In this document: positions 1-12,403 of the stretch, piece by piece
How the letters are laid out: every line of letters begins with the position of its first letter
How positions within the stretch are numbered: the first letter of the stretch is position 1
From: Syngnathus acus
Lineage: Eukaryota; Chordata; Actinopteri; Syngnathiformes; Syngnathidae
Length of the DNA: 64,000 nt
NCBI RefSeq assembly: GCF_901709675.1
Contig: NC_051088.1
Span: 22,145,193 to 22,209,192 of the forward strand
Direction: 5' to 3'
Notes under the pieces: generated by a model
The model's input: the letters and a program-made list of their open reading frames with translations, nothing else
Told to the model about the DNA's origin: nothing
Database searches by the model: none
Translations under genes and position numbers: made by a program

Positions 1-2106
1 GCCATAGTTCTTGTCAAAACAACTCCAAGATGCACACAGGGCGGGCATTGACAAATTGGTGAGGAAACATGCTACGATACCATGCTAACAAGCGGGTCCA
101 GGGACATATTTGGTCTTGAAAAAACATTGACCCATTCCCAATTTGACAGATTGGCAAAGCATCCAAAAAAAATGCTTCAATGGAATATTCCATGTTTAAC
201 ACAACCTGGACGAGATCCAATTGGCATCGCAGCTTGAATCGACTGACCCCTCAAACACAAAAATATATATTTTTCCCCCCAATTTAGCATGATAAATGCT
301 AGGCACCGAGATGCACTTCCTTGGAAAAAGGCCAATGCGTGTCATTTCAAAATCAAACGTTGACCAGAAGTTGCACAAAAACAAACAAATAAAACCCTCA
401 GTGAAAACAAACCCGACTTGGTAGCAGAAATAATGTACAAGGGATTGCTTGACAAGGCCCTGATTTCTGCCATTTTCCATCCACCGCTGATGATAATAAG
501 CATTCGCGGAAGCGGCGGCGAGCGGCTCCGAGCTCACGCGGGCCGCCTTGTTGAAGAGGCGTACGCGCAATCAAAAGAGGCACTTTTGGAGGCGGAGCCG
601 GAGAAGGAAGCGCGCTCACATAACTGCCAACGCCGGCTGCAGATTGCAGTGCTCACATCCTGCTTGTTTGCCATCAAGCCGGGGCATTAACCTGGTATTT
701 GTGTACACTAATCAGCCGCCACTTGATGGACGAGTCGCAAACATCTGAGGAACAATTGCGGACTAATCAGATGTGGTTGGCTTGGAGGCGGGGACGGGCG
801 GGCGGGGGCTCTCCTCAACTATTTTAACCATGACCAGCGCACTTGCAGACCATATACAAAGTTCATGGTTTTGTTGACATAACAAAGGTATGATGAGGTT
901 TGTGTGCTCATTTTCCTCCCCATATGTTGCCAATTACAGTCAAAATAACATCCGGGTGTCATCTGCCATTTTGGTCAAACATTTGTCTTGTTTGACTGCA
1001 TTCCGATATTTGTGTCATTTTATTCGCTTCTTCTGTTTCTTCACTCGAAACGACCCCCGCCTCCTCGTTCTGCCTCTCACAATTTCTCAACAATTGTTTC
1101 AATCTCAGCTGTGCTAGGGAACTCAGGTTACCGCTAGAAGTGAGTCAGATCGCCATTTTGATTTTGGCGTTGGGTCTTGCGTGAGCGATGTCATGGTCGG
1201 TCAAAACGGATTTGTGTGTTTGGTCAGACTGAGAAGCATCCTGTCCAAATTGGATATAAAATGTTCTTTTGAATGTTGCTTCGATCCGTCTCGCAAAAAT
1301 CAGATTTCTTTGTGACTGTTCAGACTAATAAAGTTTCAATCTGGATGGGCCAAAAAAAATAATAATTGGATTTTAGCTGTCTGTGTCAACACAGCCTACA
1401 AAAGTGTTGATGTGCTGTGCTGGCAAATTTTTGAGCGACTGCAACATTTGCCGATTCGTGCTCATCTGCTTTGTTTTCCGAAAAATGCCAATGTTCGGTC
1501 ATCCCTCTTCTGCCGTCTCTGCCCTCCTTGCCACATTTTCTTGTCCTTGAAATGACTTCATGGCTGAGCTCGGCAGCTTTCCTCCGCCCCTTCATCGGGA
1601 CAATATGCTGGTGTCAGCAATGGCGCTCAAGCCCTTCCTCCCTGATCCTCCTCCTCCACCTTTGCCTTTATCTTCCACCCACTTCTAAAGATGCTTCTTC
1701 AACCTGGAGTACCCCTGGGGTCAAGATGGAGGGGGGGGGTAGAAGGGAGCAACCGACTTGAAGGCAGAAAGATCATTTTGGCTAGCCGGCTCGGTTAACT
1801 GTTAAAACCTGATTTGCATTTCAAAAAGCGGCCGCCAGCCATGTTGGAAGCTCGGGGACGGCATCGGACTCAACCGGCTTGTCATTTAATGTCGGCGCCC
1901 ACTGGAGCCTTGATGAAATTAATAGAGCAGCAAGTGATTGATAACGGCGCCGCTCGTAAACGTCATCATCGCCTGCGCTTTTCGCCTTCATCCTCTGTCT
2001 CAATGTCTGGGACCAGCTTTGGTGTAGCCAAAGGATTAAAATGCTGGGAATGTTGGATGGAAAACAAAATATAAAATGGACACAGGAGTATATTTCATGG
2101 AGAAAA
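1..2106. other. Unique non-coding DNA, no gene recognised
   Basis: No frame here has a recognisable domain, and the short open frames overlap each other on both strands as expected by chance. A GC-rich patch lies near 490-620 and another near 780-815. I see no RNA gene, promoter or repeat that I can defend. Confidence 0.6.
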
Positions 2107-2175
2107 AAATTGTCTTCACATAAAATGATGTGACGGGCCATATCTGGCCCCCAGGCCTTAGGGTTGACACCTATG
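2107..2175 (+). mobile_element. 3' fragment of hAT-type MITE (GGCCATATCTGGCC family)
   Basis: The stretch holds the family's signature right end: ATAAAATGATGTG, then GGGCCATATCTGGCCCCCAG, then the terminal GACACCTATG. The same right end occurs at 12704, 32724 and 49650, and in reverse at 56732. The left half and left terminal repeat are absent, so this copy is truncated. No target duplication can be scored. Confidence 0.7.
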
Positions 2176-3616
2176 ACGTAGAATGTTGAAAGAAAATCAG
2201 ATGTCTGACGCGGTCAATATTCGAGTGGAGTTGAAAATTCTGCTTTTTGAAATGTTTGGAATAAACCATGCACAAAAAGCCATTTGAATCACTTGATTCA
2301 AATCCATTAAATGTTATTCATGTCAGTCACCACAGGACTAGTCAATTTCCTCCACGTTCCAAAAGTGTGCCGATGTAAGCTCCGAGTTTGCTTGTTTACC
2401 TCGACGTGTGTTTTCGCAATGAGAGATGTGTCGGTTTTCACGCTGTGTCATCAATTTTACCATTAATGGGCGGAGAACATTGACGCCATGCATAGAAGCA
2501 TTTCCTGAACTCAAAAGACCAAAATTCCTTGTGGATAAGACGGCGAAAGGAGAACTGATCTTTGGTTTTGGTGATACTTGAGGCTGACACACCCTGGAGG
2601 CTAACCTCCAAGTGTAGAAGGATAAATGTTAGCCGCATAGTAAGATGAGAGGATGGAGGGGAGGGAGGCTTTCCGGAGCAAAGAAAGGCCCGGAGATAAG
2701 AACGAGAGATCCCCTTGTCCCGGAATGACCCGGCGTGTTCTTGTCAGTCTTAATCTCCGACTGTTGTGGAGGAGCTAGTGGTTGGGAGAGGTTGAAGCAC
2801 GCGGAGGTAATCTCCTTGGCTAGCACCAGCCCATCTTCAATTCCAGTCATCTCCTATCCACTTGAGCAGCGCACATGATTTTGCGCACGGGTCTCCTCTG
2901 AAGCGCATGAAAAGACAAAACAAGAGATAGACGGAGAGGTGATTCACATCCATCTCTTTTTCCCTTTCTCTCATTTACATCAGCCATTATGTGGCGATAT
3001 TGAAAGCGGCGAGATAAAGGCACAGCGGCAAAGGAAAACAAGTGCCAAAAGGAGAAAGAAAAAAAAAAAAGAACAATAAAAGGAGGCTGAGGAGGCGAAG
3101 CGACGTTTGAATCAATTACATCCTAAAGAATCTTTCATTTGCATCCGTATCTGTTCAAAAGCTGAACAAATGCCAGATGCCTTTGTGTGTCCGGTTATTT
3201 ATAGCGCCCGCTTCTTTTTTTCCCTCTCGTAATTGTGCGGGAAATATCAAATTTGCATAGAGTGATTATTGTTGATTGTTTATCTAGCCGTCAGCACGTC
3301 TCAATATTCCGAGGCTGACAGGTTGTCAAGTACTTAAAACTCATTTATTTGGGGGGAAATTTGCATGTCATTTGGCGGTAATGAGGGGGATGTCTGTGGT
3401 CGTGGATTAATGGTGAGGATGCTGCTGGGAAACCACCAATTGGGGGCTGACTGGCATCCCTCCGCCTGAGAAACAGGATTTAGGCTCAGCCTCTGCCGGC
3501 CCCCATGCTAACTCTGCTGAGGGAGCTGAGCGTATTGCTCGTTAAGACCGACACGAGCCGGTCTTAGTTGAGAACGTTGTGGACAAAATGTTGGTTGCAA
3601 AACTGAGGAGTGGATA
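2176..3616. other. Unique non-coding DNA
   Basis: No gene recognised. A small palindrome (ATTTGAATCA facing TTGATTCAAAT) lies near 2284-2305. A short A-run sits at about 3056-3070. The DNA around 3170-3420 is AT-rich, with ATTA cores. Nothing else can be supported. Confidence 0.55.
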
Positions 3617-3990
3617 GTGATGGATGGATGGATGGATGGATGGATGGATGGATGGATGGATGGATGGATGGATGGATGGATGGATGGATGGATGGATGGA
3701 TGGATGGACGGATGGGCGGATGGGTGGACGGTTGGGTGGATGGATTGGTTGGACAGACGGATGGACAGACAGGCGGATGATGGACGGTCAAATGGACAGA
3801 TGATGGATGGGTGGGTGGATGGACAGATGGATGGGTGGATGGATGGGTCGATGGATGGGTGGGTGGATGGATGGACAGATGGGTGGGTGGATGGACAGAT
3901 GGATGGATGGATGGATGGATGGATGGATGGATGGATGGATGGATGGACGGACGGACGGACGGATGGATGGGTTGCATTGATGGATTGATG
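3617..3990. repeat. (GATG)n / TGGA tetranucleotide satellite with variant units
   Basis: About 370 bp of TGGA/GATG units. It is nearly pure from 3619 to about 3710, then mixed with GGGTGGA, GGACAGA and GGACGGA variants, then pure again from about 3899 to 3945. The tetramer array has no stops in one frame of each strand, which produces long open frames of Met-Asp-Gly-Trp or Ile-His-Pro-Ser repeats. These are repeat artefacts, not proteins. Confidence 0.95.
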
Positions 3991-4040
3991 GATGGTTACA
4001 TAAGCAACACTAAAAGATGAAAAGTGGTTCTTGGAAAGCC

Positions 4041-4123
4041 AGGTTGGAATTTGCTGATGAGTACAAAGACAAGCCTAAAAAAAAATCTGGAAATTCTATG
4101 GTCTGACGAGACCAAGATGACCC
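4041..4123 (+). pseudogene. Relic of a Tc1-type transposase (catalytic core fragment)
   Basis: The conceptual translation reads [12 protein letters not shown] from 4041. After a frame change in the A-run near 4078-4085 it continues as EILWSDETKM (about 4091-4120). Tc1-family transposases have the pattern RLxFAxxHxxKPxxFWxxVLWSDETK, in which the Asp of the SDE motif is the first catalytic acidic residue. The remaining DDE residues are not found downstream, and no terminal repeats are visible. It is a short, frameshifted fossil of a DNA transposon with no expected activity. It sits 50 bp beyond the GATG satellite. The family call rests on motif recognition, not a search. Confidence 0.65.
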
Positions 4124-5152
4124 TTTCAAGGGGGACCCGGCCAGGGATGGGACAGTGCTTTCTACTCGTGACACGCCCTTGGACGTTAATATTTTGCAGC
4201 AAGCTGGTCAACTTCAGTCCTCTGCCCAGCAGCTTCTGAAAACGCCTCATTTCCGCTCGCCTTTCATGCTTGGACTTTATTATTCACATTCAAGCCTGGA
4301 CACGGAGCAGCTGCAGAGCGCAGCCATCACGTGCGGAACACTGAGCTGGTTTTTCGAGAGTCATTTTGAGCCCAAGGTCATCTTCAAAAAGAGGCAGTGG
4401 CAAAGCAAGCCCTTTAGATTTACGACAATGAGCTCAGCGGCACCCACAAAAGCTACTCCCACATGAGTACGAGAGTGAAAGTCACCCCTACTCCAAGGTT
4501 AAACACTCTCCAACGCAGCAGATCTCCACCCGAGTTGGAGCCGCTGCAGCTTTCTACCGCCTCGGTCGTGACGGGCGTGCAGAACTTTTTTGAAAAAGGT
4601 TGAGCGAGTATAATTCCCCCCACTGCGTGGCGGTCTAAAAGGCCAGGTCAGAGTTTTTCAAGAGAAGCAATGTATTTCCCATCCCTCGATAACGGCGCTG
4701 AAGTAGGCCCTCGTGGCTCAACCCGAGTGCAGGTAGAGGGCTTCGCAAAAGGGGGCCGCCATCACTGCCCGGGAGAGCGCTGAAGAGCGTCGAGTGCTCG
4801 CGTTATCCGCCAGCCTCTCTTTGACGGCAAGAAAGCAGCACTTAGGGCTCGTGCTCGCCCGCGAGGTGGAGAAATCATCGGCGGCGACGTGGGGGGGGGT
4901 CCTGTTATCGTCTGCGAGCTATGAAACAAAAAAATAGACGAGGAGGAGGAGGGTTGCCATATTTCTTTGGATATTTTCGGGTGGGATTGAAATCATCAGT
5001 GGCGGGCACGTCGGTAAATTTCACCCGTCATTATTTCCAGTCACTCCGTGATTATTATTTTAACCGGTCTTCCGTTATCGCTAAATTACACTTTATGAAC
5101 GCTATTTTCCATCAATTAAAAAAAATATATCAAAATGTTCATTTGTGTGTTC
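4124..5152. other. Unique non-coding DNA with a CpG-richer middle
   Basis: No gene recognised. Between about 4480 and 4920 the sequence is richer in GC and CpG than its surroundings, for example around 4690-4880. No ordered promoter elements or splice-bounded frames could be made out. From 4960 on it becomes AT-rich. Confidence 0.5.
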
Positions 5153-5156
5153 TTAA

Positions 5157-5219
5157 CTCATTCAGTGCCATGGACGGTTATAGACGTCAAAGATATTGAT
5201 CGGGTTGGCAGTGAATGAG
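5157..5219. mobile_element. Very short TTAA-flanked MITE (63 bp)
   Basis: The element begins CTCATTCAGTGCCA and ends TGGCAGTGAATGAG, a 14-bp inverted repeat with one mismatch. TTAA lies immediately outside each end (5153-5156 and 5220-5223), matching the TTAA target preference of piggyBac- and Kolobok-like transposons. The core holds GACGGTTATAGACGTCAA. It is too small to code. The superfamily assignment is inferred from the TTAA alone. Confidence 0.6.
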
Positions 5220-5273
5220 TTAAGTATCAGTGTATCGAGATCATAAAAAACTTTTTTATGTCTCTGGCAACTC

Positions 5274-5364
5274 CAACACACCTGATTCAAAATGATCAGC
5301 TCATCAGCAAACTCTGCAGCAGCCTGAAACGATCCTGATCATTTGATCATCATTGGGTGTGTTG
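5274..5364. repeat. Palindromic interspersed repeat (CAACACACCTGATT ends)
   Basis: The left end reads CAACACACCTGATTCAAAATG and the right end carries ATCATTGGGTGTGTTG, forming an imperfect inverted repeat around a CAGCTCATCAGCAAACTCTGC core. I recognise this as a common fish interspersed palindrome, probably a MITE, but cannot name its family. It lies 50 bp from the TTAA-flanked element. Confidence 0.5.
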
Positions 5365-6365
5365 CAAGAAGGGTGTGGCTCTCGTGGGACTTTACAAAAC
5401 CTCACGTTGTTGACTTTAAAGTTTGAAATGGCTTCTTTTAAACGGGATCCCACCCTGCATTGAGGCCAAGGTTGGAAATCTTATCCAAGGTCGTTCTTGT
5501 TCCTGGCTCTGTCGGACTGAAGTTGAGCTTTCTCTTTCTTCTGCATTGCTCCTCCTTCTTCCTCTTCTTCTTGTAGTTCATTAACGGACACCTCTTCGGT
5601 TCTCTCTCACGACCTTTGTGAATAGGCTGGACCACAGTCGTGGCGTTACCTTTCTGCTAATCTTGTCAAAAAAAAGGTGCGGCCTTGCAATGATACGGGA
5701 GCTCCTCTTGATTTAAACATCAAAAGATTCCATCATTTGGAGAAACGTCTCGTGGCGTTTTTCAGGGAAATTATCGCAATGTTTCTGTCAAGCGCGCACA
5801 CACATGCAAATCTCTCCGGACTTGATGTTTGCGTGCTTGAAGGAAAACGTGATCATTAGCAGGTTTCGCATTTGATAGACGGCGCAATGGCGTTCTGTGT
5901 CACCACGGTCCTTGATGATGGCAGCTACTTTGAGATTTGAGGCGAAATATGCTGAGCGGCATTCGATTGACCTCCCGACAGGGATCTCACATTCATGTGT
6001 GATGTCCTGCGAGGGAGCGTGCAAGAACGCCGCACCTGGTAAATATTTTCACATCCTTTGTGACAGGTGCAAATCCAAACGTGCTGCTGTGATTGGAAAT
6101 CTGTTTTTGTTGCGGTAATCAAGATGGCGCCATTGTAGTTGCATACAGAGCAGACACAATTTTGACCTCATCAGCAAAACAAATATAGTAAGAAAAGCAA
6201 ATGAGAACACAAAATGTCAAATTTGAAATTATTATTATTTCTAATTATTATTATATTCTCCTTCATGAGGAATAATGGCGGTCACAACTTGTAATCATTG
6301 CTGCAATTTAAAATTCATTCAAAAATCAAATTGTTCATTGACATTTTGTGCCACATACAACTCAA
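5365..6365. other. Unique non-coding DNA
   Basis: No gene recognised. AAGATGGCGCC occurs at 6121-6131, a YY1-like core, but without a supported transcript. AT-rich from 6200 on. Confidence 0.5.
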
Positions 6366-6515
6366 TATTTATTTATCTATTTATCTATTTATCTATTCAT
6401 TCGTTGTTTATTTTATTTATCATTATTATTTATTATGCATTAATATTTATCTATTCTTTATTTATTTATTTATTCTTATTTAGTTATTCATTTCTTTATT
6501 TGTTTATTTATTTGA
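6366..6515. repeat. TTTA / CTAT-type simple repeat
   Basis: An interrupted array of TTTA, TTAT and CTAT units about 150 bp long. The hydrophobic open frames over it (Tyr/Ile/Leu/Phe only) are repeat artefacts. Confidence 0.85.
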
Positions 6516-6978
6516 AGCTTTTATAAAATGATTTAAATTAGGCAGATTTGTCAATGACACGCTTCCCCCGTGGCACCAAATTTAAAAGACATTTATCTAC
6601 GCTACAAAAAAAAAAAATGGTGTGTTTTATCTCCGTCGTAGTTTGCAACGTCTTAACCAAATCTGATTCTCCGGTGGCGCTCTCCTATCAAATGGAATAT
6701 TAATTGAGCTGTTACAGCAATAAAAAAATGGCACCTTGAATCAAAGTTGCTTAATAAGCCCTTGAATTATTTGGCTCTGGTAATTTGAGTACTCACAAGG
6801 GGGGGGGGGGGGGGATGGTGTTGCTTCAGAGCACCACACTTGCTTGGACTTATTAGCTCGACTGATGATGGATTTAAGAAGAAATCAAGAAATAGGCTGT
6901 TCCATAAGAACGTTATCAAAAGACCAAAGCGAGCTTCGCTTTGCGTTTTCTCTTTCAACTCTTGTTTCGTCTTATGGA

Positions 6979-6980
<2 letters not shown>
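6516..6980. other. Unique non-coding DNA with a G16 run
   Basis: No gene recognised. A pure run of 16 G lies at 6799-6814. Confidence 0.55.

Positions 6981-7043
<63 letters not shown>
6981..7043. repeat. (CT)31 microsatellite
   Basis: A perfect CT dinucleotide run of 63 bp. It gives rise to the poly-Ser-Leu frames seen here, which are not coding. Confidence 0.97.
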
Positions 7044-7047
<4 letters not shown>

Positions 7048-9060
7048 CGACGGTACAGTAAACCTCACATGGTGCTGTATGATTTATTCATTGTGGGTTT
7101 TTTTTTCTTCCTCTCCTTGAATGTTTAGGAGAGAGGACAGGAATCTTTGAACCAGAGTACAAAGAGATGTATATTTGGGTCGCACGTTTCTTCTACTGTT
7201 TGTACCCCTCACTTTGTCTCTTCTAAGAGGTCGCCCGGCGACTGGGTCAACTCCTTTCCTCTTTGCCACGTTCGTCCTTGAAGAGGAAAAGCAGTAGGGG
7301 GGCCGATATCCAATGGAGAGCCTGGCGGGGGAAAGGAGGGGGGGGATAGCTCAGATGATGGGTTCTTCAGTTCTTCCAATCCTCTGCACCTGATTTATTT
7401 GTCCCAAAAAAAAAAAATGTCATCAAGCTATCCGGTTGGTTCTGCCAAAAAAAAGCCAGCACAGACTTTGTGCCAACTCAGAAACTTTCCCATCTTGTGA
7501 CTTTACAGCATTTAATTATCGCATTCTTCTGATGCTCGACTGCATTATAAATTCGTAGCCGAGCAAAAAAAAAAAAAAAAAAAATGCAAAAAATAAAATC
7601 AGGCTAACGATGTTAGCTGTAATTAAAATGGAAAAGTAGCAGGCTGCCACACTACTGGCTTGGAGGGAGATGTATTAGCCAGGCATATGGTTATGATAAT
7701 TAATCCCAGGACTACAGAGAAACAAATAAACACTAGCTAAACAAACACGGGATGGCGACGGGGCCCAAAAACAGGAGGAACCGTCTCACCCTCCCTGCTA
7801 CAACCACATTTGAGAACACAGCAAAGGAACTTCCCGTTATTTCCCGTTTATCTCTTAAGCCGTGGCAGCAAACTCAACCTTTGCATATATTACATATTGT
7901 TTCGCCGATTCCTTGATATGCGGATTGGCATTATCCCTTCATTTGTTTTCTACCAGAGAAACAAGCAGAAAAGATCTTCATCTTCTTACTGGCACTGAAA
8001 TGATCCGCCACTCTTTTGTGTACGGGCTTATAAATAACAGCTTTGGTCTTTTTTGCGTGAGTCAGGGCTAAGACTGGAAAAAAGAATTGACGGGCGAATC
8101 GGGTCCATCCGGGGATTCGTTGCGTGAATAGACAGTACGGGAAAGGGGAGCCGCTGCTAATGAGGCGATGGATGGCTTTGGGAAAGCTCCCGGTGGTGCC
8201 AGTCCGTAATGGAGATAAGCGCCGCTGTGTTGTTGTTGTCGTCTCGCAAGAAACCAACAAAGGGAACATGCGACGGACGATTTACGCGTACATCCCCAGC
8301 GACAAGTTTTTCACGCCCTCCTAATGTTTTCCCAATCCGTTCGCTCAACTTGGGTTCACCGCCAGTTACGACCGCATCGCCTCTGTTTGTTTTTAGCTTG
8401 ATCCGCAGAGGCGCTAGGGCCTCCGCCAGGCGGCACGTCGTGGGATGAGGGGGTTGTTTTGTTTTTCCGAAGGATGCAGATAAATGGGAATTCTGCTATG
8501 AGCCATGTAGCCTGGCAGAGGGAGCAGAGATAATGGACACAGAGGTCCCAGTTTAATTCACTTTAAGATCGGTTAGCATGCGCGGCTAGTACCACCAACT
8601 GCTAGCCGGATGATAATGAATGCGCAAGGCTTATGAGGTCGAGCCTAATTGTCCAGGGCCCCATTAGCGGGGGTGTTAGCCATCATCGGCCCTCGGTTCT
8701 GTTGGTTCCAGCCAGAAGAGGGGCCCGGCGTAGCGCTTGAGGCCAGACCGAGCTTTGGCAGGGGACGCCACCTCAGTGAACCGTCATCCGTCTTGGCCAT
8801 CCAACCAGTGCCAAAGGCTACATTAAGTCTTGATGCACTGGACAAATTAGCTTACTTGACCCAGAATGATTGTATGCAGGTTTTGAGTTCTGACTTGCGA
8901 GGCTTTACGACACAAAGTTGATCAGTTCTTGATATAAACAAATTTGTGCACCTAAGACTCATCTGTTAAAAATCAAACATCCATACATATTTACTCGTAT
9001 TAATCAATTGCAGCTCAATCCACAACACCAGTCACAGAAGATCCAAATACGAGATTTTAA
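7044..9060. other. Unique non-coding DNA
   Basis: No gene recognised. An A20 run lies at 7565-7584 and a G-rich patch at about 7325-7345. The stretch 7585-7745 contains several TTAAT/TAATTA cores. The remainder shows no domain-bearing frame. Confidence 0.5.
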
Positions 9061-9061
9061 A

Positions 9062-9185
9062 AATGCTCATTATTTTCTTTCTATTTTGTTTTCATTGTTA
9101 TAATTATTCATAAATTATTTGTATATTTATTTAATTTTTAATTTGTTATTATTTATTTGTATATTTGTATCATTATATATTTATA
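9062..9185. repeat. AT-rich low-complexity tract
   Basis: Mostly T/A with TTATTTAT and ATATTTGT motifs. No clear unit and no inverted ends. Confidence 0.6.
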
Positions 9186-10171
9186 GGTGTCAAAATATTA
9201 TTAGCAAAAATATTTAACCCGTAGCTAGTAATCATCTCAAACTAAAAGCCAACTGAAATCAAAAGTATTTGGTCACCACTTGAATCTTTGCTACTTTGTG
9301 AATCCGCATAATTTACGGTAACCGCTGGTGGATATTATAAGGAAGGTTGGAAATAGTTCATATCCATATTCTGGATGTAAAACAACGTCCTCCGAAGTGC
9401 TAGCAAGACTTTTACCACGATAGTCAACACAAGGTAGCGCTCTTGCTGCTTTCTTTGAGCCGGTCGTGGACAATCGCACGTCTCTTTTAGGAGCGGGCAT
9501 ATTTAAAAATAGGACGTCATAAACCATTATTTCCTTTTTAAGCTCATTTGCAGGCGTGCGCTAATCTTCCGTACACAGTGTTTTTGCGTTACTTATGTTC
9601 TGGAGAATCCTGGAGGTGGACATCTTCCCATCTTCAGCTTTTTGTGGGGCTTCCATGAATCATTGCCTCTTTTTCCTTTCTCGTCAAGCATGGGAAATCA
9701 CGTTAAATGAAGCGGCGTGTTTGGCTCGCCCCAGTCTTGTGTTAATAGCTGTAATTTGGAGGCAAGAGAAAAAGCAAGCAGAGAATAGAGAAGAAAGCTC
9801 ACTCACCGCACTAATTCCAGTCAACAAAAACACCCATTGGCCAATCCCACGACGTTCATTTGCATTCAAATATCCGGCAGCTAAACATGTCGTGTTGTTG
9901 TCTCCAGCTGGATGTGTGAACTCCATAGGCTCTGTTGATGCTCAACAGACCTCCCAAACCAACATGGCTGCCATCTCACCTTCGAGCGTTACGCCAGACA
10001 ATTTGAACGGACAATTTAACGCATTTCTATGACCGACTATTGACATTTATGTCTGTGGCTATTGATATTAAACTTAAATAATACTCAAGAGCTCCGCTAA
10101 GGCCAAAGAAGCCTTATTTGGATCCAGGTGATCTGATTTTAGTGGTCGTTATTTTAAAATAAATATTTGCT
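9186..10171. other. Unique non-coding DNA
   Basis: Nothing recognisable. The 145-codon plus-strand frame over 9595-10032 has no domain, no splice signals I can defend and an overlapping antisense frame, so I do not call it a gene. Confidence 0.5.
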
Positions 10172-10173
10172 TA

Positions 10174-10387
10174 CCGTCATTTCTGGACTATAAGATGCAC
10201 CTGAATATAAACCGCACCAGCTAAAATTACAGGAAAATCTTGTTTTGTTCATATATAAGCCACACTGGACTATAAATCGCAGGTATTTTAATATTTAATT
10301 TCCATATATAAGAGAATATGCACAAATCATACAATATCATAAAAGTCATTGTGTAAAAAGTAGCGGCTTATAGTCCGGAAACTACGG
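10174..10387. mobile_element. TA-flanked MITE, GGACTATAAG-end family, copy A
   Basis: The left end (CCGTCATTTCTGGACTATAAG) and the right end, read on the other strand (CCGTAGTTTCCGGACTATAAG), form inverted repeats matching at 18 of 21 positions. Both are flanked by TA (10172-10173 and 10388-10389), as for Tc1/mariner-like insertions. The interior has further sub-terminal copies (GCACCTGAATATAA and CACTGGACTATAA) and no frame. Copies B and C lie at 32849-33064 and 47902-48348. Confidence 0.8.
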
Positions 10388-10391
10388 TACT

Positions 10392-12403
10392 TGCTTTTAA
10401 AAACATTCATCTTTCTGTTTTGGGAAATAGAAACAGATCGTAATTGTAACGGTTTGATAAAATGTTGGATTAAGCTTTAATACGCTATCCTGTTTATCCG
10501 CCAAGACACAATCGGATCTCCGCCAGTGCGAAGATTTACCATCAGGTTGTATTTTTCCCGAGTGCCTTTTGAGATATAAATCTTCTCTCTTTGGATTGAA
10601 TGCGATGATTCAATGTCAGCTCTCTGCCGACGAATCGGCGGAATTATCCATGCTAATGCTTCTTTCTAATGTAAGGATCACGCCGATAATAGCCTTGCCT
10701 AATCCCGACGGTGAGCATCCGCACCGTGAACTGTTGCCACGTAATTCGTCTAACTAATGCGCCGCTCGCTCGACGCACTTCCCGCCTGAGCAACTGCGAA
10801 GCATCTCTGGTGACCCTGAACTGGTCTGAGTACCGGGATCAATACTCGGGGACTGTTTATGGTCTACATAGAGAATAAAAAAAATAACATGCATGCCAAA
10901 GATGATCCTATTACGAGTATGTGAATATCCCATTTGAATATCAATTTTTGATTCAAATGTGGCGTAACAGCAGAGTGGATATTCCGTCTTTGCTGATCTT
11001 CGCCGTCCCTGGATTTTCACCACGGCTGAGGTGACTTCTGGCTCCTGTGGTTGGAAATCCAGATAGCTAGCGAAGGTGAGGAGAGACAAGCCGGGCTTTG
11101 ACGAGTCATGAGATGTGGCTTTAATGTTCCGGGTGAAATTAACAGCAACTTTTAATTCCTTGCAAAAGTATGTCACGGGATCTAATTCAAATACCGAAAG
11201 CGCTTTAAGCCTGAGAAAATGCCTCTGCTGTATTTTTTCTTTTTAATACAAAAGCCTTTTATCGCCGGGCAAAGAGAAATGATCGTATGTTTGGCCATTT
11301 CCTGCTCCGCGAGGCGCTATTTGATTTGGCCCGCCTCATCCGCCGAGGATAGGGCACCGCTTGTCTCCTTTTGCCTACTCGTGATCCCGGAGGGTTTGCA
11401 TGCTTACTTTTCCGTTGCTCCCTGCTGGCCATGTGCGGCCTATTAGCTGAAAGCGGCGCGGAGTGACGAGCAGCTCGGACACGCTTTCCCGTATTAGAGA
11501 TGCTTTTCAGGTCAAAGGTTTGCAATCAAACTCGCCGACCTGACATTAGAGCGCCTAAAACTCAGAAAAGGACGACTTGCGCCTGGAGTGTCACCGTTAC
11601 GTAACACAACCTCTGAATTCTTTGCACACATTTCAGCTATTCATATCCGCTGCGGAGCAGCCAGTCTTCATCCCCATCCAGCTTTGCGACACATTCCTCA
11701 TCCCTGTGGCGTGCGGCTGATCCGTGCACACGTCTCTTCCTCTCTCCATCCTTGCTTGTGGCTTTTTGTGAGAGAGATAGCTGATGGCATGTGTGTCTTT
11801 AAGTGAGCTCCGCTGCAGCTTTGCTCTCGCACTGCAGCAGCTTCCAACCTGCTCGCTGTTTGGGCTGAGATCTCCGAGTGTGTGTGTGTGTTAGTGAAAA
11901 ATCCCATTATGGTTGCAAGTTGTCTCCCCGCACACCCGCCGCTGTAATCCACTCACACACTCCCCACGTCTCCTTGTTTGTGTGCACAAACACACCGACG
12001 TAGCCCGCAGACTCGCCGCATCCCCGCGTGCCGCCGCTGCTGTTACCTGACGGCAAACATGACAGCTAATGATACGGAGGTGTGTTTTGTCTGCGAGACC
12101 CGTATTTTCCGCAGACAGCCGTCGATTAGCGTTCAAGTGGCGTTGGCTGAGTGTCAAAAGCTACAATTTAATTTCATGGCCTTTTCGCCGCTGTATTGTT
12201 TTCTGCTACGTACACGCCGTGACTATTGATGATCATCGGTGCTACTCAAGCTACGGCGCGGGTGCTGAAAATAACATTTGATATGGGTCAAGTTACTTGG
12301 ACGTTGACCACACAAACATTTGTACAAATCTTCATCACATGGATGTTTATTGTGAAATAAGTACATATAACACATACTAAAATGAATTGCTGAGTATATC
12401 TTC
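10392..12403. other. Unique non-coding DNA, CpG-rich second half
   Basis: No gene recognised. From about 11250 to 12250 the sequence is richer in CpG (for example 11930-12060) with many overlapping short frames on both strands, none with a domain. A distant promoter or CpG island cannot be excluded. Confidence 0.45.

Noticed and set aside
3564-3988. Long open frames on both strands (Ile-His-Pro-Ser and Met-Asp-Gly-Trp repeats)
   Set aside because: They are translations of the GATG tetramer array, which lacks stops by composition.
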